Notes under the pieces: model-generated
The model's database searches: none
Told to the model about the DNA's origin: nothing
Seen by the model: only the letters and a program-made list of their open reading frames with translations
Assembly (NCBI RefSeq): GCF_913773735.1
Contig: NZ_CAJYEB010000036.1
Location: 1 to 64,000 of the forward strand
Direction: 5' to 3'
Source: an uncultured Massilia sp.
Lineage (GTDB): Bacteria; Pseudomonadota; Gammaproteobacteria; Burkholderiales; Burkholderiaceae_D
Length of the DNA stretch: 64,000 nucleotides
Shown here: piece by piece, positions 17,389 to 26,041 of the stretch
How positions within the stretch are numbered: position 1 is the first letter of the stretch
How the letters are laid out: every line of letters begins with the position of its first letter
Made by a program: the position numbers and the translations under genes

Positions 17389-17838
17389 TCAGGACGCGCC
17401 GAACAGGCCGTCGGCGTCGAGGATCGCCCAGGCGACCTCGGGCCGGCGGTCGAGCATGCGCCGCACGGCGGCCGGCACCGACTGGCGCACCTTGCGGCAC
17501 AGGCCGGGCTGCTCTTCCAGGCGGATCACGATGCCGCGCACCGTGCGCACCTCGTGCGGGCCGGGCACGATCGTCAGCGCGGCGCCGAGGTTGCGTTCGA
17601 CCAGCCGCTGCACATGCAGCAGGTCGGCATAGGTATCGACGCGCTCGATGCGCGCGATCAGGCGCGCCTCTTCCGCGCGCGTCAGGCGCAGCGGGCGCTG
17701 GTCGGCCGCCGGGTCGTCCTGCAGGCGGTCGCGCTCGCAGGTGCAGGAACCCGGCGGACACTCGACGCGGATGGGGATCGGTACGCTCTGCAACATGGAA
17801 CCGGTGCTCGCTGGACTCGGCATGACGTTGTCGGTCAT
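17389..17838 (-). CDS. Uncharacterised protein with N-terminal CPPGSCTC motif
   Basis: 149 residues, not recognised. Near residue 25-35 it has ECPPGSCTCERD with three closely spaced Cys that could bind metal, and one more Cys (GLCRKV) later. The rest is a charged alpha/beta domain with RLTRAEEARLIARIE, a stretch ending in TIVPGPHEVR, and a C-terminal LDADGLFG. No signal peptide or membrane helix. ATG at 17838 has GAGGAG just upstream. It begins 28 bases after the Mut7-C gene on the same strand and is probably co-transcribed, so a link with RNA metabolism is possible but unproven. Confidence 0.75.
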   Translation of the reverse strand: MTDNVMPSPASTGSMLQSVPIPIRVECPPGSCTCERDRLQDDPAADQRPLRLTRAEEARLIARIERVDTYADLLHVQRLVERNLGAALTIVPGPHEVRTVRGIVIRLEEQPGLCRKVRQSVPAAVRRMLDRRPEVAWAILDADGLFGAS

Positions 17839-17866
17839 CGCTCCTCGAATGGAAAAGTAGTGTAGC

Positions 17867-18670
17867 TCAACGCGGCGTGGCGCGCCGCGGCATGTCGTCG
17901 TCCGCGGCGTCGTGCATGGCGTCGTCCATGACGTCACCCATGGCCGCTTCCAGCATCGCCTTCATGCGCTGCCAGTGCGAGCCCTTCCAGTAGACCCGCC
18001 CGCAGCGGTCGCAGGTGCGGAATGCGTCGCGGGTCGCGCGCACCATCGGCGGCAGCCGGGCCAGCACGGCATCCTTCGGGACGCTGCGCAGCGGCGCATT
18101 GCAATGCAGGCACAGCGTGAACGGCCGGGCGCGCGCGGCCAGCCCGAAGCGCTCGGCCACGTCGGCCAGCTGCGCCGGCGCGGCCCGGGCGCGCACCCAG
18201 GCGCCGTAGGCGACGCCGCGGCGCTTGAGCAGCTCGCGGTCGCGCGTCAGCACGATGCGCCCCTCGTCGCCGGCCAGCGCCGCGATCTCCGCGCCGGCCA
18301 GCGTGTTGCGGTAGATGGTGTCGAAGCCCGCCATTCTCAACAGGCGCGCGAGCGCGCCCAGGTGGGCATCGGCGACGAAGCGCAGGCGCCCCGGCGGCTG
18401 CGCCGTCGTGCGCACCAGGTCGGCCACGTCGAGACGGTGGAAGCGCGGGTAGACGGCCACCCGGTCGCCCTCTTCCAGCAGCACGTCGAGCCCGGCGGAC
18501 CGGCCGTTCACCAAGACCAGCTCGACCTCCGTGTGCGGCACGCCCAGCGCCTCGATCATGTGCTTGGCGGTGGCATGCCGGGCGCACGGAACGGTGACGT
18601 CCCCGCCGCGCCGGTCGCGCGCGAGGAGATCGTTCAGTCCGGCGTAGAAGCGGAAGGTGGCGGCGACCAT
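17867..18670 (-). CDS. MoaD/ThiS-like domain fused to Mut7-C RNase domain
   Basis: 267 residues. The N-terminal about 85 residues are the ubiquitin-like domain that precedes Mut7-C in many bacteria (TFRFYAGLNDLL, then VLLEEGDRVAVYPR). Residues about 95-240 are the PIN-fold Mut7-C domain, with FVADAHLGALARLLRMAGFD, ALAGDEGRIVLTRDRELL and a zinc ribbon made of CLHC and CDRC. Mut7-C proteins are proposed RNases; biochemical evidence is limited. The C-terminal tail is Asp/Met-rich. It lies seven bases downstream of the DUF72 gene and upstream of the small Cys protein, so the three may form one unit. Confidence 0.85.
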   Translation of the reverse strand: MVAATFRFYAGLNDLLARDRRGGDVTVPCARHATAKHMIEALGVPHTEVELVLVNGRSAGLDVLLEEGDRVAVYPRFHRLDVADLVRTTAQPPGRLRFVADAHLGALARLLRMAGFDTIYRNTLAGAEIAALAGDEGRIVLTRDRELLKRRGVAYGAWVRARAAPAQLADVAERFGLAARARPFTLCLHCNAPLRSVPKDAVLARLPPMVRATRDAFRTCDRCGRVYWKGSHWQRMKAMLEAAMGDVMDDAMHDAADDDMPRRATPR

Positions 18671-18677
18671 GGCGGGT

Positions 18678-19430
18678 TCAGGCGGCCGTCCCGCCCTGCA
18701 GCACCGCCAGCGCGTTCGGCACCGAATGGCCCTCGGCGGTGTTGTCGAAGATGCACCAGGCGTCGGCGCCGCCCGCGCGCGCCGCCTCCACCTGGAGCGC
18801 GATGCGCGCCAGCGCCTCGGGCGGATACGGCGAGTAGTAGACGCGCGGCGTGCCGTGCAGGCGGATGTAGGCGGCGTTCGCCGTCGGCACGTGCTCGCCC
18901 GGCTGGCCGGCCGGCGGATCGGCGATCACGCGCGCGACGCCGTGTTCGCGCAGCAGCGCCGTGGCGGCCGCGCCGAACCACGTAGGGTGGCGCCCTTCCA
19001 GCGCCAGCAGGCAGGCGAAGCGCGCGCGCAGGCGCGGCAGGAAGGCGCGCACCACGTCCTCGTCGAACGCGCCGCTGGGCGGCAGCTGCACCAGCACGCA
19101 GCCGAGCTTGGCGCCGAGTCCGCCGGCCTCGCGCGCGAAGCGGTCGAGCAGGTCGTCGGCATCGCGCAGGCGCGCCTCGTGCGTGATCGCCTTGGGCAGC
19201 TTGACGGAGAAACGGAAGTCGTCCGGCACGCTCGCGGCCCAGCGCGCGTAGGTCGCAGGCTGGTGCGGCCGGTAGAACGAAGAATTGATCTCGACGGCCG
19301 GAAACACCGCCGCATAGCGTTCGAGGTGGCTGCCCTCGGCCGGAAAGGCGGCGGCAACTTCCTTGTTCAAGCCCCAGCCGGCGCAACCGATCAGGCGCCT
19401 GCCGGGGCGGGTGGATTGCAATTTGCTCAT
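18678..19430 (-). CDS. DUF72 family protein
   Basis: 250 residues with the DUF72 TIM-barrel hallmarks: RLIGCAGWG near the start, FPAVEINSSFYRPH, FRFSVKLPKAITHE and the C-terminal WCIFDNTAEGHSVPNA. The family is widespread and its activity is unknown; a glycosidase-like or nuclease-like role has been suggested from fold only. The start at 19430 puts the conserved GCAGW near residue 16; an ATG at 19451 would add seven residues and neither has a strong ribosome binding site. Divergent from trxC. Confidence 0.85.
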   Translation of the reverse strand: MSKLQSTRPGRRLIGCAGWGLNKEVAAAFPAEGSHLERYAAVFPAVEINSSFYRPHQPATYARWAASVPDDFRFSVKLPKAITHEARLRDADDLLDRFAREAGGLGAKLGCVLVQLPPSGAFDEDVVRAFLPRLRARFACLLALEGRHPTWFGAAATALLREHGVARVIADPPAGQPGEHVPTANAAYIRLHGTPRVYYSPYPPEALARIALQVEAARAGGADAWCIFDNTAEGHSVPNALAVLQGGTAA

Positions 19431-19541
19431 TGGGACCCATTTGGGGGACATGCGCCCGGCACCCGATGATATACCGGACGGCGCCGCCACGGCGCACGCC
19501 GTGACCGAGACAAAGAACACCAGCACACAGGAGGATTTCCC

Positions 19542-19991
19542 ATGACCGACCCGCAGCAATTCCACATCGTCTGTCCGCACTGCGCGGCCGTCAACCGCGT
19601 CGCCGCGGCGCGCCTGGCCGACAAGCCCGTCTGCGGCAAATGCGCGCAGGAGCTGTTCGTCGGCAAGCCGCTGGACGTCGACAGCGCCGGTTTCGACCGC
19701 CACGTCGGCCGCAACGACATCCCCGTCGTGGTCGATTTCTGGGCGGCGTGGTGCGGACCGTGCCGCATGATGGCGCCGGCCTACGCCCAGGCCGCGACGC
19801 GCCTGGAGCCGCGCGTGCGCCTGCTCAAGGTTGACACGGAAGCGTCGCAGGACCTGGCGGCGCGCTACGCCATCCGCAGCATCCCGACGATCGCGCTGTT
19901 CCAGGGCGGCCGCGAGATCGCGCGCCAGGCCGGCGCGATGGATGCCGGCAACCTGGTCGCGTGGGTGCAGTCGCATAAACAGGCCGCCTGA
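19542..19991 (+). CDS. trxC: Thioredoxin 2
   Basis: 149 residues. A zinc-binding N-terminal extension has two CxxC pairs (Cys11/14 and Cys31/34), the feature that separates TrxC from TrxA. The thioredoxin fold follows, with the active site WCGPC at 70-74 and the cis-Pro region SIPTI. It is a cytosolic disulfide reductase, linked to oxidative stress in characterised bacteria. GGAGG stands before the ATG. It is followed 50 bases later by a small membrane protein gene on the same strand. Confidence 0.95.
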   Translation: MTDPQQFHIVCPHCAAVNRVAAARLADKPVCGKCAQELFVGKPLDVDSAGFDRHVGRNDIPVVVDFWAAWCGPCRMMAPAYAQAATRLEPRVRLLKVDTEASQDLAARYAIRSIPTIALFQGGREIARQAGAMDAGNLVAWVQSHKQAA

Positions 19992-20041
19992 GTCGCCGTC
20001 GGGTTATCATTGGAACAACCCATCCACGAAGGAGCAGATCC

Positions 20042-20404
20042 ATGGCCCAGGACCTCGTCTACGAAGGCGGCACCGAGAACGACAGGCAGTTCGCGCGCAT
20101 CATGTACGTCGTGCACGCGCTCACGTTCTTCTTTTCGCTCGGCACCCTGTCGGTGCTGCCGCTGATCGCCAACTACATCAAGCGCCCGGACACGGCGGGC
20201 ACCATCGTCTACAGCCACCACACGTGGATGATCCGCTCGTTCTGGTGGTACCTGCTGTGGTGGTGCATCATCTGGGCGCTGGTGATCAGCTTCGTCGGGC
20301 TGCTGGTCGTCTGGATCGTGGCGCCGGTGGTGTGGTTGTGGATGGCCTACCGGATCATCCGCGGGTTCATCGACCTCAACAACAATCGGCCGATGCCGGT
20401 GTGA
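20042..20404 (+). CDS. Small DUF4870-like membrane protein
   Basis: 120 residues with about three hydrophobic segments (about 20-48, 68-90, 90-108), a Trp-rich middle (FWWYLLWWCIIWAL) and the ending RIIRGFIDLNNNRPMPV. This layout agrees with small predicted membrane proteins of the DUF4870/COG3671 type, function unknown. AAGGAG precedes the ATG. It lies behind trxC and is followed by a REP-like palindrome and the convergent metC. Confidence 0.78.
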   Translation: MAQDLVYEGGTENDRQFARIMYVVHALTFFFSLGTLSVLPLIANYIKRPDTAGTIVYSHHTWMIRSFWWYLLWWCIIWALVISFVGLLVVWIVAPVVWLWMAYRIIRGFIDLNNNRPMPV

Positions 20405-20469
20405 GGCCGCCGGGGTCGGCGGAGTCGCCAGGGGCGTGCTGCCGCTGCCAGCCGGCGCCGGCCGGACGC

Positions 20470-20495
20470 GTGGACGGGGGACCCGTCCACCCTAC
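20470..20495. repeat. REP-like palindrome containing the metC stop codon
   Basis: A perfect 9-bp inverted repeat (GTGGACGGG, loop GGA, CCCGTCCAC) followed by CCTAC. Seen on the minus strand it begins GTAGGGTGGACGGG, and the TAG at 20494-20492 is the stop codon of metC. It lies between convergent genes and may also form a stem in both transcripts, but no T run is present. Confidence 0.65.
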
Positions 20496-21661
20496 ATGGC
20501 GGCGAATGCCCGTTCGATGTCCGCGACCAGGTCGTCCGGATGTTCGAGGCCGATGTTGAAGCGCACCAGCGTACCGGCATCGGTCCAGCCGCGCCGCGTG
20601 CCCTGCATGCGGTAGGGCACCGCCAGGCTGTGCGTGCCACCCCAGCTGTAGCCGATGCCGAACAAGGTCAGCGCATCGACGAAGCGGTCGGTCTGCGCCT
20701 CCGTGTAGCGGGCGTCGAAGATCACCGAGAACAGGCCGGCGGCGCCGCTGAAATCCCGTTTCCAGATCGCGTGGCCGGGGCAGCCGGCAAAGGCCGGATG
20801 CAGCACGCGGGCGATCTCGGGACGCCCCTCCAGCCACGCCGCCACCTTGCGCGCCGCCGCGTCGTGGGCGTCGAAGCGCAGCTTCATCGTCTCCAGGCCA
20901 CGCAGCACCAAGTAGGCGTCGTCCGCGCCCACGCCCATCCCGAGGCGCATGTGGGCAGCGGCGATGCGGTCGTTGAGGGCCTTGTCGCGCGTGATCACGG
21001 CGCCCATCAACAGGTCCGAGCCGCCCGACTGGTACTTGGTCAGCGCCTGCATGACGATGTCGGCGCCGACGTCGAAGCCGCGCAGCGCCAGGCCGGCGGC
21101 CCAGGTGTTGTCGAGCGCGACCAGCACGCCCCTGGCGTGCGCCGCCGCGCAGATCGCGCGCAGGTCCGGCACTTCCATCGACACCGAACCCGGCGCCTCG
21201 GTCCAGACGAGCCTGGTGTTCGGGCGGATCAGGTCCGCGATGCCCGCACCCACCAGCGGGTCGTAGAAGCGCGCGGTCACGCCGAAATCGCTCTCCAGCC
21301 AGCGGCCCAGGTCGCGGTTCGGGTTGTAGACGTTATCCGGCAGCAGGACGTCGTCGCCGGATTTCAACAGCGCCAGGTCGACCATGGCGATGGCGGCCAG
21401 GCCCGACGGCGCGAGCAGGCAGTAGTCGCCGCCCTCGATCGCGGCCAGCCGGGCTTCCAGCGTGAACGTGGTCGGCGTGCCGTGCAGGCCGTAGGTATAG
21501 GCGTCCTTGCGCTTCCAGTCGGCCGCGCGCATGCTGGCCACGTCCTTGAACAGTACCGTCGACGCGTGATGGATGGCGGTCGGGTAGGCGTCGAAGCCGG
21601 CCGGGGCGACGTAGTCGCTGCGCACCAGCCGGGTCTGCAGGTGTTTGCTGTTGCTGGTCAC
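20492..21661 (-). CDS. metC: Cystathionine beta-lyase
   Basis: 389 residues, Cys/Met-metabolism PLP enzyme. Motifs include YTYGLHGTPTTFTLE near 55-70, LVALDNTWAAGL with the PLP-contacting Asp at 184, and QALTKYQSGGSD with the Schiff-base Lys at 209. The IGYSWGGTHSL block near the C-terminus is typical of cystathionine beta-lyases, which convert cystathionine to homocysteine, pyruvate and ammonia. The start is a GTG at 21661 with GGAG eight bases upstream; no ATG fits. It follows rimO by 32 bases and could be co-transcribed. Other family members (gamma-lyase) are possible but less likely. Confidence 0.88.
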   Translation of the reverse strand: MTSNSKHLQTRLVRSDYVAPAGFDAYPTAIHHASTVLFKDVASMRAADWKRKDAYTYGLHGTPTTFTLEARLAAIEGGDYCLLAPSGLAAIAMVDLALLKSGDDVLLPDNVYNPNRDLGRWLESDFGVTARFYDPLVGAGIADLIRPNTRLVWTEAPGSVSMEVPDLRAICAAAHARGVLVALDNTWAAGLALRGFDVGADIVMQALTKYQSGGSDLLMGAVITRDKALNDRIAAAHMRLGMGVGADDAYLVLRGLETMKLRFDAHDAAARKVAAWLEGRPEIARVLHPAFAGCPGHAIWKRDFSGAAGLFSVIFDARYTEAQTDRFVDALTLFGIGYSWGGTHSLAVPYRMQGTRRGWTDAGTLVRFNIGLEHPDDLVADIERAFAAM

Positions 21662-21693
21662 GTCGAATGCTCCGCGCAGGCCGTCGGGCCGTC

Positions 21694-23097
21694 TCAGGCC
21701 ACGGTGGCCCAGAGGTCGTGCGCGTCGGCCTTCGTCACGACCACGTCGATGAATTCGCCCACGGCCGGCCTGGCCTTGCCCGGCTGGAGTGCGCGCTTGA
21801 TGTGCACGACGCCGTCGATTTCCGGCGCGTCCGCGGCCGTGCGGCCGATCGCCTCGCGCGGGCCGACCTCGTCGACCAGCACGCGCAGGGTCTTGCCGAC
21901 CTTGGCCTGCTGGCGCTTGAGCGAGATCTCTTCCTGCAGCAGCATCACGCGCGCGCGGCGCTCCTCGCGCACCGCTTCCGGCACCGGGTCGGCGAGTGCG
22001 TTGGCGGTCGCGCCTTCGACCGGGGAATACGCGAAGCAGCCCAGGCGGTCGATCTGCGCCTCGCGCAGGAAGTCCAGCAGGTAGTCGAATTCCGCTTCCG
22101 TCTCGCCCGGGAAGCCGGCGATGAAGGTCGAGCGGATCACCAGGTCCGGGTTCATCTTGCGCCAGGCCAGGATGCGGTCCAGGTTCTTCTCGCCGCTGGC
22201 GGGGCGCTTCATGCGCTTGAGGACGTCCGGGTGGGCGTGCTGCAGCGGGATGTCCAGGTACGGCAGCACGTGCTCGCCCATCATCGGGATCACCTGGTCG
22301 ACGTGCGGGTACGGATAGACGTAGTGCATGCGCACCCACGCGCCGTACTGCTTCGCCATGACGCCCAGCGCCTCGGCCAGCTGCGTCATGTGGGTCTTGA
22401 CCGGACGGCCGTTCCAGAAGCCGGTGCGGAACTTGACGTCGACGCCGTAGGCGCTGGTGTCCTGCGAGATCACCAGCAGTTCCTTCACGCCGGCCTTGAA
22501 CAGGTTCTCGGCTTCCTGCAGCACCTCGTGGATCGGGCGCGAGACCAGGTCGCCGCGCATCGACGGGATGATGCAGAAGCTGCAGCGGTGGTTGCAGCCT
22601 TCGGAAATCTTCAGGTAGGCGTAGTGCTTGGGCGTGAGCTTGACGCCGTGGTCCGGCACCAGGTCGACGAACGGGTCGTGCGGCTTGGGCAGGTGGGTGT
22701 GCACCGATTCCATGACCTCGGCCACCGCGTGCGGGCCGGTCACGGCCAGCACCTTCGGGTGCACCTTGGTGATGATGTCGCCGCCTTCGGCATCCTTCTT
22801 GGCGCCGAGGCAGCCGGTGACGATGACCTTGCCGTTCTCGGCCAGCGCCTCCCCGATCGCATCCAGCGACTCCTGCACGGCGGCGTCGATGAAGCCGCAG
22901 GTATTGACGATCACCAGGTCGGCGCCGGCATAGGACTTGGCCGTCTCGTAGCCTTCGGCGCGCAGCTGGGTGAGGATCTGCTCGGAATCGACCAGCGCCT
23001 TGGGGCAGCCGAGCGAGACGAAGCCCACCTTGGGGGGCACGGCATGGCCGGCGGCGTCGATCGTCGTGGGGAGGGGATTGCGGCGGAGTTCTTGCAT
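21694..23097 (-). CDS. rimO: Ribosomal protein S12 methylthiotransferase RimO
   Basis: 467 residues with the three-part methylthiotransferase layout. The N-terminal UPF0004 domain has [23 protein letters not shown] and VTGCLGAK (three Cys for the auxiliary cluster). The radical SAM domain has [16 protein letters not shown] (CxxxCxxC). A C-terminal TRAM domain ends in [14 protein letters not shown]. RimO adds a methylthio group to an Asp of ribosomal protein S12. The [13 protein letters not shown] form separates RimO from MiaB. Length and start agree with the family. Confidence 0.95.
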   Translation of the reverse strand: MQELRRNPLPTTIDAAGHAVPPKVGFVSLGCPKALVDSEQILTQLRAEGYETAKSYAGADLVIVNTCGFIDAAVQESLDAIGEALAENGKVIVTGCLGAKKDAEGGDIITKVHPKVLAVTGPHAVAEVMESVHTHLPKPHDPFVDLVPDHGVKLTPKHYAYLKISEGCNHRCSFCIIPSMRGDLVSRPIHEVLQEAENLFKAGVKELLVISQDTSAYGVDVKFRTGFWNGRPVKTHMTQLAEALGVMAKQYGAWVRMHYVYPYPHVDQVIPMMGEHVLPYLDIPLQHAHPDVLKRMKRPASGEKNLDRILAWRKMNPDLVIRSTFIAGFPGETEAEFDYLLDFLREAQIDRLGCFAYSPVEGATANALADPVPEAVREERRARVMLLQEEISLKRQQAKVGKTLRVLVDEVGPREAIGRTAADAPEIDGVVHIKRALQPGKARPAVGEFIDVVVTKADAHDLWATVA

Positions 23098-23232
23098 TGT
23101 CGGAGTGCGGCAACTATTTTGGGCAATCCGCGATTTTACAGCATGTGGGACGAACGCAGGGAAAGCGGGGTAAAAATGCGACGTCCGCGCGCCGCCCCGG
23201 CGCTGGCCCGGGCGGCCGTCACGCGTGGCAGC

Positions 23233-23787
23233 TTATTTCTTTTCCGGCGGCACGCCGAACGGGAAGGCGCCGAACATGGCCTTGCTCTGGGACTGCATCT
23301 GTTCCTGCATCTGCAGGAACAGGTTCTTGCTCTGGTCGATGTAGCTGTTCATCATGCCCTGCATCATCGGGCCCTGGATGTTCATGAACTGGGTCCACAT
23401 CTCGGTATTGTACGGCTTGCCTTCGAGGGCGCCGGTGGCCGAGTTGACGAACTTGCTCTGGATATCGGTAAATGCCTGGATGTTCTTTTCCAGGTAGGAA
23501 CCCATCATGCCCTGCATCGCATGGCCGTAGTAACGGATGATCTGGGACAGTACATTGCTCGAGAACATCGGCACCCCGTGCGCCTCTTCTTCCAGGATGA
23601 TCTGCAGCAGGATGCTGCGGGTCAGGTCCTCGTTGCTCTTGGCGTCGACGACGGTGAACTCGTCGGCGTCCAGCACCAGCTGCTTGACGTCGGACAGGGT
23701 AATGTAGGAACTGGTCTGGGTGTCGTACAGCCGGCGGTTCGGATATTTCTTGATCAGGCGGTCGGGGCTTTTTTTCGTACTGCTCAT
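23233..23787 (-). CDS. phaR: Polyhydroxyalkanoate synthesis repressor PhaR
   Basis: 184 residues. The N-terminal PHB/PHA accumulation regulator DNA-binding domain is clear (LIKKYPNRRLYDTQTSSYITL), followed by regions with ITLSDVKQLVLD and DLTRSILLQIILEEE. The C-terminal half is Gln/Met-rich and helical, as in PhaR proteins that bind PHB granules. PhaR represses phasin and synthesis genes and is released when polymer forms. ATG at 23787 rather than 23817 starts directly before the conserved domain. It lies 175 bases downstream of phaC on the same strand. Confidence 0.93.
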   Translation of the reverse strand: MSSTKKSPDRLIKKYPNRRLYDTQTSSYITLSDVKQLVLDADEFTVVDAKSNEDLTRSILLQIILEEEAHGVPMFSSNVLSQIIRYYGHAMQGMMGSYLEKNIQAFTDIQSKFVNSATGALEGKPYNTEMWTQFMNIQGPMMQGMMNSYIDQSKNLFLQMQEQMQSQSKAMFGAFPFGVPPEKK

Positions 23788-23962
23788 CTCGTTTCCATGT
23801 ACAGCGCCGTAGCGCATTTATTATCTGGCGTCAGCGGGGATCTCCCGCGGCGTCTCCAATTCCAAGCGGATATTCTTAAAAATACCACGTTGTACACCGC
23901 GGCGCAGCATAATCCTTAAGCAACTCGCTTATTTCTTTCACAATCGCCGCGGGGACGCCCGA

Positions 23963-25747
23963 TCAGTCGGCCCGCTCCCTGACGTAACGCCCCGGCGCCG
24001 CCTCGATCGCCGGATACGTCGCGCTGCCCGGCGCGGCCGGCGGGGGCACGTCCTTGCCGCCGTGCTCGGCCAGGAAGCGTGCCCATTCCGGCCACCAGCT
24101 GCCCGTCTTCTCGACCGCGCCGGCCAGCCAGTCGGCCGCCGTCTTCGGGCGATTGCGCACGGCGCCCTCGCCCACCCAGTAGCTGCGCTTGTTCTTCGAC
24201 GCCGGGTTGATCACGCCGGCGATGTGGCCCGACGCGCCCAGCACGAAGCGGTTCGCCTTCGCCTTCTTCGGGTTGAGCAGGCCCATCGACGCATACGCCG
24301 CTTCCCAGGGCACGATGTGGTCTTCGCGCGAACCGTAGATAAAGGTCGGGCAATCGATCGCGCCCAGGTCGACCGGCGCGCCGGCCACGGTGAGCGCGCC
24401 CGGCTGCTTCAGGCGGTTTTCCAGGTAGGTATTGCGCAGGTACCAGCAGTACATCGGGCCCGGCAGGTTGGTGCTGTCGGCGTTCCAGTACAGCAGGTCG
24501 AACGCGGGCGGCGTCTTGCCCTTCAGGTAGTTCTGCTGGACGTAGTTCCACACCAGGTCGTTCGGGCGCAGCGCCGAGAAGGTCGTGGCCAGGTCGCGCC
24601 CCGGCATCAGGCCGCCGCGGGCCAGCTGCTGCTCGCGCAGCATGACCTGGGTCTCGTCGACGAACACGTCGAGCACGCCGGTGTCGGCGAAGTCGAGCAG
24701 CGTCGTGAACAGGCTCAGGCTCGCGGCCGGCTTCTGGCCGCGCGCGGCCAGCACGGCCAGCGCCGTGGCGGCGATGGTGCCGCCCACGCAGAAGCCGAAC
24801 ACGTTCACCCGGGGCTGGCCGCTGACCGCGCGCGCCACGTCCAGCGCGCGGATCGCGCCCTTTTCGACGTAGTCGTCCCAGGTGGTGCCGGCGAGCGCCG
24901 CGTCCGGGTTACGCCAGGACACCATGAACACCGTATTGCCCTGCTCGACCAGGTAGCGCACCAGCGAATTTTCCGGCTGCAGGTCGAGGATGTAGAACTT
25001 GTTGATGCAGGGCGGGATCATCAGGAGGGGCACTTCGTGCACCGTCGCGGTGGCCGGCGTGTACTGGATCAGCTGGAACAGTTCGTTTTCGAAGACAACC
25101 GTGCCCGGCGTGACGCCGACGTTGCGCCCGACTTCGAACGCCGATTCGTCCGACTGCGAGATGCGGCCCTTCTGCATGTCGGCCAGCATGTTCTGCAGGC
25201 CCTTGGTCAGGCTCTCGCCGTTCGTCTCGATCATCTTCTGCTGCGCTTCCGGATTCGTGGCCCAGAAGTTGGCCGGGGACAGCGCATCGACGATCTGCTG
25301 CACCGCAAAACGGATCTTCTGCTTGTCCTTCGGCGGCGCTTCCACCGCGTCGGCCAGCGCCACCAGGAATTCGGCATTGAGCAGGTAGGACGCGACGCTG
25401 TAGGCCGACATCGGGCTGGCCGTCCATTCGGGCGCGGCGAAGCGGCGGTCGCTGAACGCCGGCAGCTTGCCCATCACGAAGTCCTGCCACAGCTTCATGG
25501 CCTTCTGCATGTAGTCGTCGCGCAGGGCTTCCAGGCGCGCCGGGGCCAGGCCGGCGCCGATGTCGCCCAGCATGCGCATCACCGGCGCGAAGCCCGCGGC
25601 GCCGTTCGCGCCGCCGGTCATGCCGGCCAGGCCCGGGACCTTGGCCATGTCCGGCAATGTCATCCAGGATTGCCAGGCGGCGGGGTCGGCAAACTGCGAC
25701 ATCCAGGAAGCGGCAAGCGTCTGCGGCGAAGCGTCGTTCGTGTTCAT
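23963..25747 (-). CDS. phaC: Class I polyhydroxyalkanoate synthase
   Basis: 594 residues, the usual class I length. The N-terminal PhaC domain occupies about 90-270. The lipase-like box GFCVGG with catalytic Cys320 follows, then the conserved FMVSWRNPD and, in the C-terminal half, the Asp and His regions (GVLDVFVDE, GASGHIAGVINP). It polymerises 3-hydroxyacyl-CoA, normally 3-hydroxybutyryl-CoA, into PHB granules. No phaA or phaB follows; phaR does. It is divergent, by 50 bases, from a small membrane protein gene. Confidence 0.95.
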   Translation of the reverse strand: MNTNDASPQTLAASWMSQFADPAAWQSWMTLPDMAKVPGLAGMTGGANGAAGFAPVMRMLGDIGAGLAPARLEALRDDYMQKAMKLWQDFVMGKLPAFSDRRFAAPEWTASPMSAYSVASYLLNAEFLVALADAVEAPPKDKQKIRFAVQQIVDALSPANFWATNPEAQQKMIETNGESLTKGLQNMLADMQKGRISQSDESAFEVGRNVGVTPGTVVFENELFQLIQYTPATATVHEVPLLMIPPCINKFYILDLQPENSLVRYLVEQGNTVFMVSWRNPDAALAGTTWDDYVEKGAIRALDVARAVSGQPRVNVFGFCVGGTIAATALAVLAARGQKPAASLSLFTTLLDFADTGVLDVFVDETQVMLREQQLARGGLMPGRDLATTFSALRPNDLVWNYVQQNYLKGKTPPAFDLLYWNADSTNLPGPMYCWYLRNTYLENRLKQPGALTVAGAPVDLGAIDCPTFIYGSREDHIVPWEAAYASMGLLNPKKAKANRFVLGASGHIAGVINPASKNKRSYWVGEGAVRNRPKTAADWLAGAVEKTGSWWPEWARFLAEHGGKDVPPPAAPGSATYPAIEAAPGRYVRERAD

Positions 25748-25797
25748 AGGGCGTCCATTGTGTAGAATCGGGTCGTCAACCGGAGGAGTCGAATCGC

Positions 25798-26004
25798 ATG
25801 TGGATCGTTGCCATAGGATGGATGTACGTCGTGACCCTGATGGCGGCGACCGAACCGACGGTGGTTGCCGGCATTATGACTTTTTTCGGCTATGGCGTGT
25901 TGCCATTGTCGCTCGTGCTGTACCTGATGGGGGCGGGCCGGAGGAAACGGCGCCGCGCCGCGCAGCATGCGGCGCACGCCGGCGCGCGCCGCACGCCGGA
26001 TTGA
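25798..26004 (+). CDS. Small two-helix membrane protein, 68 aa
   Basis: Two hydrophobic segments (about 3-18 and 22-45) are followed by a strongly basic tail (AGRRKRRR) that should face the cytoplasm. GGAGGAG precedes the ATG, and TAGAAT at 25763-25768 could be its -10 element, which supports a real gene. Not recognised by function. Similar short proteins next to phaC may exist in relatives. It shares a 50-base divergent region with phaC and is convergent with pgeF. Confidence 0.7.
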   Translation: MWIVAIGWMYVVTLMAATEPTVVAGIMTFFGYGVLPLSLVLYLMGAGRRKRRRAAQHAAHAGARRTPD

Positions 26005-26041
26005 CCCGCTGGCCGCCCGGGCAGCTTGCGCCGCGCGCGCC

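Noticed and set aside
18981..18990. Another GTAGGGTGG sequence
   Set aside because: It lies within the DUF72 coding region at the conserved HPTW position and has no hairpin; chance match.
23191..23216. GC-rich hairpin after phaR as terminator
   Set aside because: The T run is about 20 bases away from the stem; evidence is too weak.
21667..23919. 750-codon plus-strand frame across rimO and phaR
   Set aside because: Antisense to two well-recognised genes; composition is that of a shadow frame.
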